DNA of 64,000 nt from contig OY755045.1 of assembly GCA_963576565.1 (NCBI GenBank), forward strand, positions 6,879,477-6,943,476. The letters run 5' to 3'. Under the pieces are notes generated by a model. The model did no database searches. It saw only the letters and a program-made list of their open reading frames with translations, and was not told the origin of the DNA. Made by a program: the position numbers and the translations under genes. The DNA is from Aspidapion aeneum (Eukaryota; Arthropoda; Insecta; Coleoptera; Brentidae). This document shows positions 1 through 12,249 of this stretch, in pieces; the first letter of the stretch is position 1, and every line of letters starts with the position of its first letter.

Positions 1-3000
1 TTTTGGATCTTCGTGCTCGAAATATTCTCCAAGCTCATCAGCTGTCTGTCCAATGATCTTCTCAGCCTCGGAACTGAATAAGTTCACCCATTGATTACCT
101 GAATAGTCACCTACGTTCATCTGAAATAAAAATAAATGGATCGATGACGGATCTGATACCTTCCTAAATTTCAAAAAACGTCGAAATTGCCACTGTACTT
201 CCATGCTACAAAGCTGAAATTTGGCAGACTGATAGAAAATGTGAAAAACTCAAAAATCCCCAAAATTCTAATTTACTCCCCTCTCCTATACATGTAAAGT
301 TATGTAAAAGTAACATGGCCCATTTCCAGAAGCGCTAGAGAGCTGAGCTTTGGCAGACTGATAGGAATAATAATAAAATTATAAAAAAAAAAATTAAAAA
401 ACCCCAAAATTTTAATTAACTTCCCTTTCCCATCATTGTAGTTAAGTAAAAGTAACATTGTCCACTTCCAGGAATGCTAGAGGGCTGAGCTTTGAAGGGC
501 TGATAGGCACTATGTTAAAACCTTAGAGTAATAATAATATAAAGAGAAGAAGTCAACCGCGGCCCCGTGTAAATTTTCCCTATTCGTGGCGGTCATACCT
601 GAAAACTTAGAATTTGCAGAATCCCCGGCGATGGCAACATAGCTGCGTCACTGGAATCATCTCGAAAAAACCACACTGGGCTGAATTTTCACAATATTTT
701 CAGAAACATAGCACTTCTTGTTTATTTACACGTCCAACTAAGTTCTTTTTTACAAAAATAAAACTCAGCACACAGGAAAAAACACCAAAAATTCAATATG
801 CCGAGTCCGCCGGCCAAGACAACACTGCATTTAATACAAACACATGTTACTGTCAGTGTCGACCTTAGAGCTTAGGAATATCTGGGCTAACCGTTCACGA
901 CTTGAGGACCCACCTAATTAAACTTGTTGCCATTATATAAGTGAAAAAATAATCTTTTGTTTGAAACTCGTAGACAATGATTGAGTAGAAATAAAACTTT
1001 GGACTTCCATTGTCTTTATCTGAGGGCACGGCAGTGCCTCGCCAAGTTCGCGCTGCCGTACCATCTTTTCTTGAAACATTTCAGCCCATATTTGACCTAT
1101 CTAAAACTCTACTTCGGAAAGAGCTACGAATCTCATACTTTGCACAGTCGTAGACCTTCATAGAGTTAATAAACCCTCCAAGTTTCATGGACTTTTATAA
1201 AGTAGTAAAGTAGTTACGAAATTTCAAAAAACGTCGAAATTGCCACTCACTCACTCCTCTACAATAGGAAAAAGGATTCTTTTACCTGGGGATATTGTCC
1301 AAGTAGCTCAAAACGAAACCCGGCCCTGCTAACACAAAATCCGTAATATGATGTCATACACCTGTTGCCACGTCCTGGAAAAATTGTGCGAAAAGGGGCC
1401 GTTCATAAATTATGTTATCAGATTGTAATAAGAAATACACAGCATAAAACAACGCGACGCGGGCTAGTAACGCATGACAAATTATCGCACGGTTTGAATA
1501 GCCTAACCAACTCAAAGCACTATATATTTTGGTAAAGTAAGAAGTTGAACCTTACTTATTATTTATAAAATTTTACAGAGGCAGAGGAGGCGGCAACAGC
1601 GGAAAAGCTACATTGTTTACCAACAAATGAATGAATGACCGCCGAAACCGGGGCTACTACTTCTCTTTATATGTTATTACTCTGAGGTTAAAACCATAGG
1701 AAAAAATTAAAAAACCTCAAAATTTTTAATAAAGCATTGCAAAAGTTTTGAACAATATTCCGCATATTTTACTACTTTCAAACTTAAATATTATTCAAAT
1801 CCTTTAAAAAAAGAATGAAATCATAACAAAAAACATTTCATATATAAAAAAGCCAAGAAAGCGAAAATGGTATTGCATAAAAAGAATTGAGATAAAAGTA
1901 AAAGTTCTTTAAGACAAATTTGAAAATGAAAGGTTCTCACTAGTTTGGAAATGTTTTTCTTTTTGGAAACTTGGCCGAAAAAAGGTTTCTTTCAGAGGTT
2001 TCTTCTCATCATATTGTCCTTTATTTTCCAAAATTTTCATTATTGTCTATTTCAAGCATGGGTAAGTTATTGATTGATTTAATTAAAGCAAAAAAAAAAT
2101 ATATATAACAATTTGCCAATATTTTTAAAAAGCGTTTCCTGAAAATTATCATTTCCAGTTATGCCACTATCAAAGCAAGGCAGCGATATCTCAAAAACTG
2201 TACAATTTACAAGAAATTTTGTACTTACACTACACAAATATCGCCATTTGAAATTGGGGAATTCCCTGTTGCATTTTTCGCATCTGTACATGCCAGTGTT
2301 CATATCTGTAACTTTTTTGTTGCACTCTTCGTTTGGACAAGCTTTGTACATGCAGTTTTCACCACGAATAAGCAAAATTGTTGCCTTGTTGATGTAATAA
2401 TCGCCTTTTTCTGACTGTCCTAGTCCATTTTCAGTCACCTAAATTACAAAAAAAATTGTTAAAGCAAAGATATATGCATATATAAAGTTAAGTTGAAGTA
2501 CTTTAAAGTTTAAAAATGTTTGTTTAATCTTTATTTTTGTCCAGTTTATTTAGTAGATGACTGTACCTCTTTGAAAGTGCTCCAAGGAGTGTTTAGGTTA
2601 CCCCCTCCACTGGTAGAGGCACTGATGTTAGTATAATCCATCTTGTTTCCTTCTGAATCGAACCTAAAAACAATGTTAGAACTTTATCAAATAAAATTTA
2701 AAAAATTTATTAGATTTCATCTGAGTTATTGGCGTGTAATGAAGAGAAATTGATTTCCTGCGAAACCAAACTTACAATCAAAAAAGTTAAATTTACTTAC
2801 TTAAACTTACTTTTTTTTACTTAACCTATAATTTTCTGAGAATTTTTTTTTTAATCTCCAATATTATTTTTGTTTTTGACGAAATTTGGTGAAAACTTTT
2901 CATGTCTCAAACACGTTGAAATTTTTGTTAATTAGCTGAGATCACTTTTTTAATCAGCAAGCAGAAGCAAATTTTTTAACACAAATTTGCGAAGCAAATC

Positions 3001-6000
3001 TGTGACACTGATATCATCCATATGTTTATTGATTTTCGCTTCTTTTTCTTTTCAACAATTTTATACTGTATAAATGTGTAATTTCTTACCATCCTTTGAG
3101 CTGATAACATTCAGGCATTTCGGGGTTGATTTTCATGATACTTCCAGGGCCGGTGCTTACATTTTTACCCCCACCGTATTCTCCAATTTTGGCGCCTTTG
3201 ATAACAATTACGGGGTTCGAGGATCCGTCGAAATTTTCCGCTTCGGTGTTCCACAATGTCAAATTGATGGCTTTGTTGGATTTATCAACAAGACACACTT
3301 CTTTTTTCTTGAGTTCTTTACCGGTGGTTTTTGCAGTGAATGTCTGCAGGTCGGAGGTCGATTTTACGATTCCAATTATATCTGCCGAATAGAAAAAGTC
3401 GGAATTAGATTCCCGCAACTCCCCTCCTCCTTATAACAAACGAAACTCGCATATATCTTACTAGCTTTTGGTGACACATAATATTTTAAAGTGTGATACA
3501 TTCAGTTTAAAACAATTTTTGCAAAACTTTAACTTTTGTCAGCAAAATGACTCTTAGGCACAGTGCTAAATTGGACATAAAGAACTTTGGCTGTAATAGC
3601 AAAGTTTTAAAAAAAACATTTCCAAACTAAGAACCTTTCATTTTAAAATTTCTATTAGAGAACTTGGCTTTACTTTTATCCCAATTCTTTTTAGGGTAAA
3701 ACCAAACTGAATGACATAAAATTCCTTACCCACATAGGTGTTGCTCTCAATATTCTGAATCTTATCAATCGGGGTAAAATCGTATTTAGTTTGCGGAATA
3801 GGTCCCGCATCTTCTTCGGGACACTCTTCAATTATAGTCTCGTTGTGACATGTGATCTCGTAGTCATTCTTTATACTCGAAAACTGTTTGTTTGCTGGCT
3901 TTAGTTGGGCTTTCGACATGTAGTAGATTTTGTCGATCTGAAAATTTTAAGGAATTAGATATCAATGAGAAAAAAAATTGTTATCTACAAGTTCGCGCAA
4001 ATTGCTGTGAAACTTTTTCTTAAAACATTTCAGTTTATATTAAAATTTGACCTATGTATACTACACTTCGGAACGAGCTACAAAACTCAAACTTTGCACT
4101 GTCATAAATCTTGATAGATCTAAAAATAACTCAGTTTCACCGCTTTCCTTAAAGCAGTAAAGTAGTTATTTATTTTGGAGAACAATACAAATAAATCAAA
4201 TAACACTATAGGTAAAAATTTAAGTAAAAAAAAGAAAAAGTATATACAGTGCAACCTCTTCTTGCGGACATCTCCATTAAGCGGACACTCCCTTTAGGCG
4301 GACAAGCTTTTCCCTATTTCTTTACATGTAAAATTCACTTCTATAACCGGACACTCTAATAACCGGACGCGGACAATTTTTTTTGGTTAAAATTCTGAAA
4401 CCTTCCTTAATCGAACGTAAACCTCTGACAACGGGACGGAGCGCTGCACGACATGCGCCTAAATATTATGTAGTATGTTGGCACCACCGCATTCTGCAGC
4501 TGGGAAATTACCTCTTTCCGTTTTAATGCGGAGACTAAATACTTCTGTCGTATTTACAACATATTTTATTCGGCGGGACTGTTGTGTTTTATTTTTATTG
4601 TTCAGTTGGGTAGTAATAGATCTCTTTGACATGGAGCCTAGTAAAAAACTTCTTAGTTTACGTGAAAAAAATGGAAGTAGTTAACGTTTCGGAGAAGGAA
4701 CATCTATTAGCGGAAAAGATCGCGGAAAAATTTTATATCGGAAAAACTCAAGCAGCGGAAATTGTTAATAAATATATATTAAAATTTCGCAGTTCCCTCT
4801 CATAAGCGGACACCTCCAATAAGCGGACAAAATCGACGGAACCGTGAGTGTCCGCTTATGGGAGGTTTCACTGTACAGTGCGGACACCTCTATTAAGCGG
4901 ACACTCCCTTTAGGCGGACAAGCTTTTTCCTATTTCTTTACATCTAAAATTCACTTCTATTAACCGAACACTCTAATAACCGGACGTGGACAATTTTTTT
5001 TGGTTAAAATTCTGAAACCTTCCTTAACCGAACGTAAACCTCTGACAACGGGACGGAGCGCTGCACGACATGCGCCTAAATATTATGTAGTATGTTGGCA
5101 CCAACGTATTCTGCAGCTGGGGAATTACCTCTTTCCGTTTTATTGCGGAGACTAAATACTTCTGTCGTATTTACAACATATTTTATTCGGCGGGACTGTT
5201 GTGTTTTATTTTTATAGTTCAGTTGGGTAGTAATAGATCTCTTTGAAATGGAGCCTAGTAAAAAACTTCTTAGTTTACGTGAAAAAAATGGAAGTAGTTG
5301 ACGTTTCGGAGAAGGAACATCTATTAGCGGGAAAGATCGCTAAAAAATATTATATCGGAAAAACTTAAGCAGCGGAAATCGTTAATAAATATATATTAAA
5401 ATTTCGCAGTTCCCTCTCATAAGCGGACACCTCCAATAAGCGGACAAAATCGACGGAACCGTGAGTGTCCGCTTATGGGAGGTTTCACTGTACAGTGCGG
5501 ACTCCTCTATTAAGCGGACACTCCCTTTAGGCGGACAAACTTTTCCCTATTTCTTTACATCTAAAATTCACTTCTTTAACCGGACACTCTAATAACCGGA
5601 CACTCTAATAACCGGACGCGGACAATTTTTTTTGGTTAAAATTCTGAAACCTTCCTTAACCGAACGTAAACCTCTGACAACGGGACGGAGCGCTGCACGA
5701 CATGCGCCTAAATATTATGTAGTATGTTGGCAACAACGCATTCTGCAGCTGGGGAATTATCTCTTTCCGTTTTAATGCGGAGACTAAATACTTCTGTCGT
5801 ATTTACAACATATTTTATTCGGCGGGACTGTTGTGTTTTATTTTTATTGTTCAGTTGGGTTAGTAATAGATCTCTTTGAAATGGAGCCTAGTAAAAAACT
5901 TCTTAGTTTACGTGAAAAATTTGAAGTTATTAACGTTTCGGAGAAGGAACATCTATTAACGGTAAAGATCGCTGGAAAATTTTATATCAGAAAAACTCAA

Positions 6001-9000
6001 GCAGCGGAAATTGTTAATAAATATATATTAAAATTTCGCAGTTCCCTCTCATAAGCGGACACCTCCAATAAGCGGACAAAATCGACGGAACTGTGAGTGT
6101 CCGCTTATGGGAGGTTTCACTGTACAGTGCGGACACCTCTATTAAGCGGACACCCCCTTTAGGCGGACAAACTTTTCCCTATTTCTTTACATCTAAAATT
6201 CACTTCTTTAACCGGACACTCTAATAACCGGACGCGGACAATTTTTTTTGGTTAAAATTCTGAAACCTTCCTTAACCGAACGTAAACCTCTGACAACGGG
6301 ACGGAGCGCTGCACGACATGCGCCTAAATATTATGTAGTATGTTGGCAACAACGCATTCTGCAGCTGGGGAATTACCTCTTTCCGTTTTAATGCGGAGAC
6401 TAAATACTTCTGTCGTATTTACAACATATTTTATTCGGCGGGACTGTTGTGTTTTATTTTTATTGTTCAGTTGGGTCGTAATAGATCTCTTTGAAATGGC
6501 GCCTAGTAAAAACCTTCTTAGTTTACGTGAAAAAAATGGAAGTAGTTAACGTTTCGGAGAAGGAACATCTATTAGCGGTAAAGATCGCTGAAAAATTTTA
6601 TATCGGAAAAACTCAAGCAGCGGAAATCGTTAATAAATATATATTAAAATTTCGCAGTTCCCTCTCATAAGCGGACACCTCCAATAAGCGGACAAAATCG
6701 ACGGAACCGTGAATGTCGGCTTATGGGAGGTTTCACTGTACAGTGCGGACACCTCTATTAAGCGGACACTCCCTTTAGGCGGACAAACTTTTCCCTATTT
6801 CTTTACATCTAAAACTCACTTCTTTAACCGGACACTCTAATAACCGGACGCGGACAATTTTTTTTGGTTAAAATTCTGAAACCTTCCTTAACCGAACGTA
6901 AACCTCTGACAACGGGACGAAGCGCTGCACGACATGCGCCTAAATATTATGTAGTATGTTGGCAACAACGCATTCTGAAGCTGGGGAATTACCTCTTTCC
7001 GTTTTAATGCGGAGACAAAATACTTCTGTCGTATTTACAACATATTTTATTCGGCGGGACTGTTGTGTTTTATTTTTATTGTTCAGTTGGGTAGTAATAG
7101 ATCTCTTTGAAATGGAGCCTAGTAAAAAACTTCTTAGTTTACGTGAAAAAAATGGAAGTAGTTAACGTTTCGGAGAAGGAACATCTATTAGCGGGAAAGA
7201 TCGCTGAAAAATTTTATATCGGAAAAACTCAAGCAGCGGAAATTGTTAATATATATTAAAATTTCGCAGTTTTCTCTCATAAGCGGACAAAATCAAAATT
7301 ATATAAGGTCTTTTATTTGCTTTTTGTTTGTATGCTGCAGTAGTTCGAAACTAGAGCATGGAAATATTCCTTCAAATACTCTTATTGAGGAAATATCCCT
7401 GACTTTTCAGATTTTTTGTTATATCCCTGACTTTCTAGGTTTATCCAGAATGTGGATCACCCTGTACATACCTGTAACATATCGTAAAACTTGTCGGCTT
7501 GTGCGTTGAAGAATGTCATTCGAATCTCTCCAGATTCATCAACTAAATCCACAGAAAACAGCTTTCCATCTCCTTTGGAGTTGCTCCAGGTTCTCATGTT
7601 TGATTTGTTTGCCACTCTAGCTTTTATGACCCATCTAAAAAGGCTAAGGAATATATGGGAGTTTTTTTTTTAATGGTCAAAATACAAAATTTTATGTCAC
7701 TTTATTTCTGTGGAAAATCATAATTAGGATTACGAAAAAAAGTTATGTGTTTTTAGGTTTTATTCAGTTTTAAAAAAATCTAAGCATTTTAGGGAAAAAT
7801 GTTAAGATACCTTCTTTAGAGAAAATAAAATGTTCTTTTAAACGACGTGTCTCAAAATTGTGTTTAAGCTATTATTGACACTCCAAGGGTGTCCGCATGT
7901 CAAGGTTATTTTTTCTAATAAATTTTTTTAATAATTTTTGTTTTATTTAATTTTATTAAAAACTATGCTTTCTGAAAAATCTTGTTTTACTCTATTTTGT
8001 TGAATTTTTTGGGAAATTGTATTGTTTTCAACTTTTGTCAAAAACTTTTTTTTAACATGCACAGGGAACAATTAAAAAAAACTTTTTTGTGCACACTAAA
8101 TCCAAGATGGCGGGGGAAGCACCCCCCTCAAGGACGAAAACTAAAAAAATACTCTGCCAATATATGGGCCCCTAAGCTCACACTAGGTACTATAGTTATA
8201 GTGTACATGTGAGCTAATATAACTAAAAACTGAAATATATTTTATTCAACTCCAGACTAAATTACCTTTGGTTTGATACCACACAAGCCATGTTTTGACT
8301 TAATCTCAAATTTTTGAAATCTACCCCCACCCTTAAAAAAAACAAAAACTAAAATGTATTTTGTTAAACTCTGGACTCAATTACCTTTCGTTTGATATCA
8401 CACACCCCATATTTTCACTTAAACTCTAATTTTTCAAATATACCCCCACCCTCTTTTTTAAAGAAATTAAAATGTATTTTGTTTAACTCCAGACTCAATT
8501 ACCTTTCGTTTGATATCACACACGCCATATTTTCACATAAACTCTAATTTTTGAAATCTACCCCCACCCTTTTATTTGGTTTGTGTTCGGTGGATTTTGT
8601 TCATTTTTAAATGGGACCATCTCGACCCAACACCCAGCCTAGGTACCAAATTTCATTAAAATCGGGCAAGCGGTTTTTGAGTTATGCGCGTTGGTCGTTA
8701 CCAGACAGACAGCACAACAAAAAAGTTTCAAAATCATCTGAAACGCAAAGATATATAAACATTTTTGAAATCGGAGCAACTTTTTTTTTCTCGAAAAAAT
8801 TAGGATCACCATACTCACTACTATAGTATAGTATATGTGAGAGCTAAAATGTAGAACTCTATGTAAACAACATGTCAAAATCGCGACTACACCAGCTTTT
8901 GCAAGCTGGGGGTCTTTTTTTCACTCTAATGACTGGTCTATATATATCGGGGTTGTGAAAACAATAAAATAAGTTTATTTCCTTACTTGGTATGGTATGG

Positions 9001-11302
9001 GCTCAAACTAGAAATGGGATGTGTAATCTGGCCAGGACCTGACAAGGTTACATTCATGCTGTTCAAGGGGCCAGTTGAGCTATTCCCCATTCTGGACGAA
9101 TGGCGATTTAAAGTAGAATTATTCTTCAATTCAAACACATCGTCACTTGAATTAGAACCATTCTCCATACGGGGTCGTTTGTCTGGAGGCCGCTCGACAG
9201 GTTCTGCAGATGCTGCTCTTGTCCCTAATAAAATAAAGTAACAAAAAAAACAGGTTTGTTCACCCAAAAAATAAGGCAATGCCGGGTAGTGAAAGACAGT
9301 CTTGTACAGGTTTGGCCTGTAAAATATATGGTTAAAATATTGACATCTACTTTTGGGATACCCTTTTTACATCTACACTGATTTTACATAATTTACCCAG
9401 TTTAGTAATTTTCTTGGTCAAATGTGACATAATATTTGTTATGTCTCTTTAACAATGATTGTTTATCTAAAAACATTAAGTAAAATAATGTGTTTGCATA
9501 CCATTTGAAGAAGGTAAAGCAGGATCACTATAATTCACTGGGTTGCCAATCTTTTCATTCAATTCATCTCCATTGACCAAAATTTCCATGTCCAGCACAA
9601 GAAGAACACGACTAAAAAACAAGATAAAATTAAGTACAATAAGAGAATTAAAATACAATTAGGGGCTCATGAATGGAAATAAAGTTAAAACCAGGTAACT
9701 ATGCATGCCATAAATAAAGGATAATGTAAAAGTCCCTATAATGCTACAGATTGTAACATTGTTGAAGATTGTCTAATAATTTTTATATATATATACCTAT
9801 TGAATGTTCCATTTTTCACTTAAAATTTATTTGAGGCATGCACCCTTACTAAAGAATAATGTTTGACCTTATTGTATTCAAATAACCCAGGCTATTAGTT
9901 CCATTTTGTAGAGACAGTGTTGCCGCACATATAACATTATGACAAAATAACATGTAACTTTAAAATATTTTTGATACCAGACCAGACAATTACTTCAAGA
10001 GCTACCAATGTGGGGTAATTGGCAGATTTAATTTTATGCCAATTATTAAAAACTGGTAGATGTGTTATTTGGCAACAGTGTTCACCAATTAACCAAAAGT
10101 CATCAATGTTCTGTGAAGTGTGTAAAAAACAGAAGAGGAAGTACACAGTACACAAGTTGACCTATTTAACTGACCAATGACTTGTTTATACTTTTCAATG
10201 TTGAAGTGAATTGTTTGAGGTCAAAATGAATCCTAATTAATAAATGAAAGCTGCTACCAATCCCAAACAGTTACCTATCATGTAGGTACAGATCAGTTTT
10301 ATCTCCAAAATATATTTTTTACCAAAAACCCACCTACCACCTTTGATTAGCTTCTAATACCAAAAAACCAACTACACCATGTTTACCTGCCATTTACCAC
10401 CAAAAAACCAACTAGCTCCTATTACCAAAAAACCAACCATTCCCAGCTTTCTCCAGCCTCTATCAACCTACTTATACCACTTTCTAATAGTTTCTACCAC
10501 CAAAAAACCAACTACTTTAACCTGCCCCAAGCTTCTATCACTAAAAAATCAACTACTACCACCTTCCTGTAGCAAAAAACCAACTACTACCTGCTTCTAT
10601 TTGCAAAAAACAAATTAATATCACCTTCCCCTAACTTCTGCCACCAAAAAAACCACTACTACCTTCCCGTAGCTTCTACCACCAAAACATCAACTACTAC
10701 TACCTTCCTCTAGCGTCTACCACCACAAACTTGACAACTATGAGGGAGTAGTTGGTTTTTTGGTGGTTATCCAAAGTTGTGTATAAATTATTGTAATAAA
10801 TGAGTAGGTGCACCAATTGCAAGAACTGTACACCTCCTAAAGTTACCTATCTTTAGCTCCAGTATTGTTAATAACAGTAGTAATATATTTAACAACTTTG
10901 ATAACAGAAAATCTCGGCAAGCCATCTGCACTATATTTGTAAAAGACATTCCCATTCATCATAGCAAATGAGATTGAAAATTTTCCATCTGATAAGTAGC
11001 ATCTGTATCTTTCTTTGTTCTGTTCAGCTCCACCACTCATTTTTTTGAGGCTCAACACCTGGAGGATAGGGTTATCAATGTTGCCTCCATTCATGATGAC
11101 CTAAAGATTTTATGAGTTTTGGCTTTCTATAAATATTTACCAAGCACTTATAAAAGAGAAAAACCAGTAAAACTCAAAGCAAGATTTATAAATAGGTCCT
11201 TAAATTTGTTTTTACAAAAGCTGGTAAACCAAAAACCTATTTTTTTTTAAAACATCAACTTACGGCAATGGCCCCCTCGGTCAATTCTGGCACCTTAGAC
11301 AT
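1..11302 (-). CDS. RpA-70 (RPA1): Replication protein A 70 kDa DNA-binding subunit (RPA1), ten coding exons, 3' end outside window
   Basis: Large subunit of the heterotrimeric nuclear single-strand DNA-binding complex used in replication, repair and recombination. Exons read from the sequence, each with GT donor and AG acceptor and with phases that join: 11264-11302, 10847-11100, 9502-9611, 8987-9224, 7472-7634, 3730-3937, 3381-3090, 2567-2663, 2229-2438 and 1-120 (open at the edge). They give 577 codons without a stop; the human protein has 616 residues, so about 60-70 residues are missing. Domains in order: N-terminal protein-interaction OB fold (exons 1-3, NPILQV near the start), a variable linker (exon 4), DBD-A with [14 protein letters not shown] and LVDESGEIR (exon 5), DBD-B (exons 6-7, [11 protein letters not shown]), DBD-C with a C4 zinc ribbon C-x4-C...C-x2-C (CPNEEC, CEKC; exon 9). 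The start matches the family N-terminus ([15 protein letters not shown]). Family identification is from remembered conservation; the exon joints are direct reading. Confidence 0.95.
165..500. repeat. Three degenerate tandem units in the last visible RPA1 intron
   Basis: A block containing the phrase GCTGARCTTTGGCAGACTGA recurs near 207, 338 and 481, with spacing of about 130-143 bases. Each is followed by A-rich text and CCCCAAAATT. It lies in the RPA1 intron 121-2228. No coding content. Confidence 0.55.
513..1697. mobile_element. MITE-like insertion with inverted arms in RPA1 intron
   Basis: The left arm 513-599 (from TGTTAAAACCTTAGAGTAAT through TGGCGGTCAT) is matched in inverse by 1635-1697 (GACCGCCGAAACCGG to TGAGGTTAAAACC). 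The arms are imperfect, about 60-85 bases. The interior holds a palindromic stretch around 1027-1062 (GGCACGGCAGTGCC, then CTGCCG) and a segment (1020-1250) that recurs diverged at 3985-4180 in another intron of the same gene. No transposase reading frame was seen, so it is called a non-autonomous element. Confidence 0.5.
3985..4180. repeat. Diverged copy of the 1020-1250 intron repeat
   Basis: Shares the ordered words AAGTTCGCGC, AACATTTCAG, TTTGACCTAT, ACACTTCGGAACGAGCTACA, ACTTTGCAC and AGTAAAGTAGTTA with 1040-1215. It is a dispersed repeat present twice in RPA1 introns. No coding capacity. Confidence 0.5.
4247..7294 (+). mobile_element. Head-to-tail array of five Tigger/pogo-type non-autonomous elements in an RPA1 intron
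   Basis: Copies: 4247-4873, 4876-5490, 5493-6122, 6125-6738 and 6741-7294 (3' truncated). Full copies start with CAGTGC and end with CACTG in inverted register, and single TA dinucleotides separate neighbours, as expected of Tc1/mariner-type (pogo/Tigger) elements that target TA. The ends repeat GCGGACA words. Copies 2-5 share a 12-base deletion six bases from the left end that copy 1 lacks, so they arose by tandem amplification, not independent insertions. Copy 3 has an extra 16-base duplication near 5586-5617. Each copy retains the beginning of a transposase reading frame joined almost directly to the 3' end. The array makes up most of the RPA1 intron 3938-7471. Confidence 0.85.
5881..6054 (+). 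CDS. Open helix-turn-helix remnant of a Tigger/pogo transposase (copy 3)
   Basis: 57 codons starting [19 protein letters not shown] and including [11 protein letters not shown]. This resembles the CENP-B/Psq-type N-terminal helix-turn-helix of Tigger/pogo transposases, which binds the element's inverted repeats. The DDE catalytic domain is absent: the frame ends in the 3' terminal repeat (FRSSLS, then stop). In copies 1, 2, 4 and 5 the same stretch is frameshifted at GTGAAAAAAATGG, where copy 3 reads GTGAAAAATTTG, so only copy 3 is open. It lies antisense to RPA1 inside an intron. It may be a fossil or an expressed DNA-binding peptide; sequence alone cannot tell. Confidence 0.5.
   Translation: MEPSKKLLSLREKFEVINVSEKEHLLTVKIAGKFYIRKTQAAEIVNKYILKFRSSLS
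8149..8850 (-). repeat. Dispersed element with hairpin ends, copy A (RPA1 intron)
   Basis: Same family as 47290-48045 in opposite orientation. It has a hairpin at each end (AGCTCACAC... GTGAGCT near 8174-8213, and a diverged one near 8808-8850), three tandem units of about 118 bases (ACCTTTCGTTTGATATCACA at 8265, 8383 and 8502), and a short GACAGACAG remnant at 8703 where copy B has a long TCTG microsatellite. No open reading frame of note. Confidence 0.7.
10330..10765. repeat. CCAAAAAACCAACTA minisatellite in RPA1 intron 2
   Basis: About ten degenerate units containing ACCAAAAAACCAACTAC, separated by pyrimidine-rich spacers (CTTCTACCACC). The last copy, near 10747-10769, is inverted (GTAGTTGGTTTTTTGGTGG), giving a foldback with the preceding units. 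Non-coding; the frames read across it are low-complexity. Confidence 0.7.
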
Positions 11303-11370
11303 TTTAAGTAATTTATAATTTAACACAAAAACAATCAAGCTTTGATAAAAAACACAAGTTTGCAAAAATG

Positions 11371-11379
11371 TTTTGGCGG
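11371..11379 (+). promoter_or_regulatory. Candidate E2F site upstream of RPA1
   Basis: TTTTGGCGG lies about 70 bases upstream of the RPA1 start codon. It matches the core of the E2F/DP consensus (TTTSSCGC, TTTGGCGG variant). E2F control of replication genes, RPA included, is established in animals; function here is inference from position and match. No TATA box is evident between the site and the ATG. Confidence 0.4.
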
Positions 11380-11665
11380 TTAATAAACAATCTGTCAAAA
11401 CCGGCCAGCGATGTGTCAATGAATGATAAAAATTGATTGAGAATTATGTGCGATTGAACTACTGCAGTTAATAACTTAATGCCCCATCTATCAATGAACT
11501 CGCAAACTAAAAAACCAGTGACCTTAAGGAGCTGCTTTCATTAAAGGAGAAAAAAAAAATGGCGTTATCTATCCCACTATGAAACTAAAACAGCTTTCTT
11601 GCATTAAAAAAAACTTTTTACGAGTGTATTTGGATCATATATTTATTGGAATAACACAAAGAATG

Positions 11666-11728
11666 TTGCTAAAGTTCCGTACCTCAAAAGGGACAACACT
11701 TGGTCTTATACCGACGGAACTTTAGCAA
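11666..11728. repeat. 15-bp perfect inverted repeat
   Basis: TTGCTAAAGTTCCGT at 11666-11680 is exactly complementary to ACGGAACTTTAGCAA at 11714-11728, with a 33-base loop. Probably a tiny MITE or a hairpin insertion. Confidence 0.6.
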
Positions 11729-11881
11729 GGACTTAAAAACTCTTTATTCAGTCAATTGAAATACAAACTTTAAATGAAATACAAAGTTCCTTAAAGTTAA
11801 CTAATATCCAAGATATAAAACTACTCGTACCTACATTCCTACATTTGCTGCTTAACTGTGCAATAAATTGTTTCTACAGAC

Positions 11882-12092
11882 AGCTTTGCAAAGCTGGGTT
11901 TATAAATAAAGTATTTAATTTAAGAAATAGACTGACTCGGGCGCTATCATACGCAAAATTTGGTATATTGGGTTTGGCAGCACCTGAGTCAGGTTTATTT
12001 GATCCAAAAGTGAAATAGTTATGGAAAAATATACCTGGCAAACTATCTAATTTATTCAATTCTTTTTTACATAAACCCAGCTTTAACTTGAA
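11882..12092. mobile_element. Short MITE candidate
   Basis: AAAGCTGGGTTTAT (11890-11903) and its exact inverse ATAAACCCAGCTTT (12071-12084) bound about 195 bases without coding content. Target duplications were not resolved. Confidence 0.45.
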
Positions 12093-12249
12093 CAGAATTG
12101 GCGGCTAACCACAGGAGCGCGAACGCTTCCTTTTATTTCTTCTTATGTAAATAAAAAAATTCTAAGAATTTACATTAAAAGATTTTTTGTAATAAAACAT
12201 TTAAATAACCTATGCTACAATGAAAAAATCCAGAAATTAAAAAAAAAAG

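Noticed and set aside
4475..4684. 69-codon frames starting [10 protein letters not shown] in each Tigger copy
   Set aside because: They precede the HTH start in a different frame and end at the copy-specific frameshift; they look like 5' leader, not protein.
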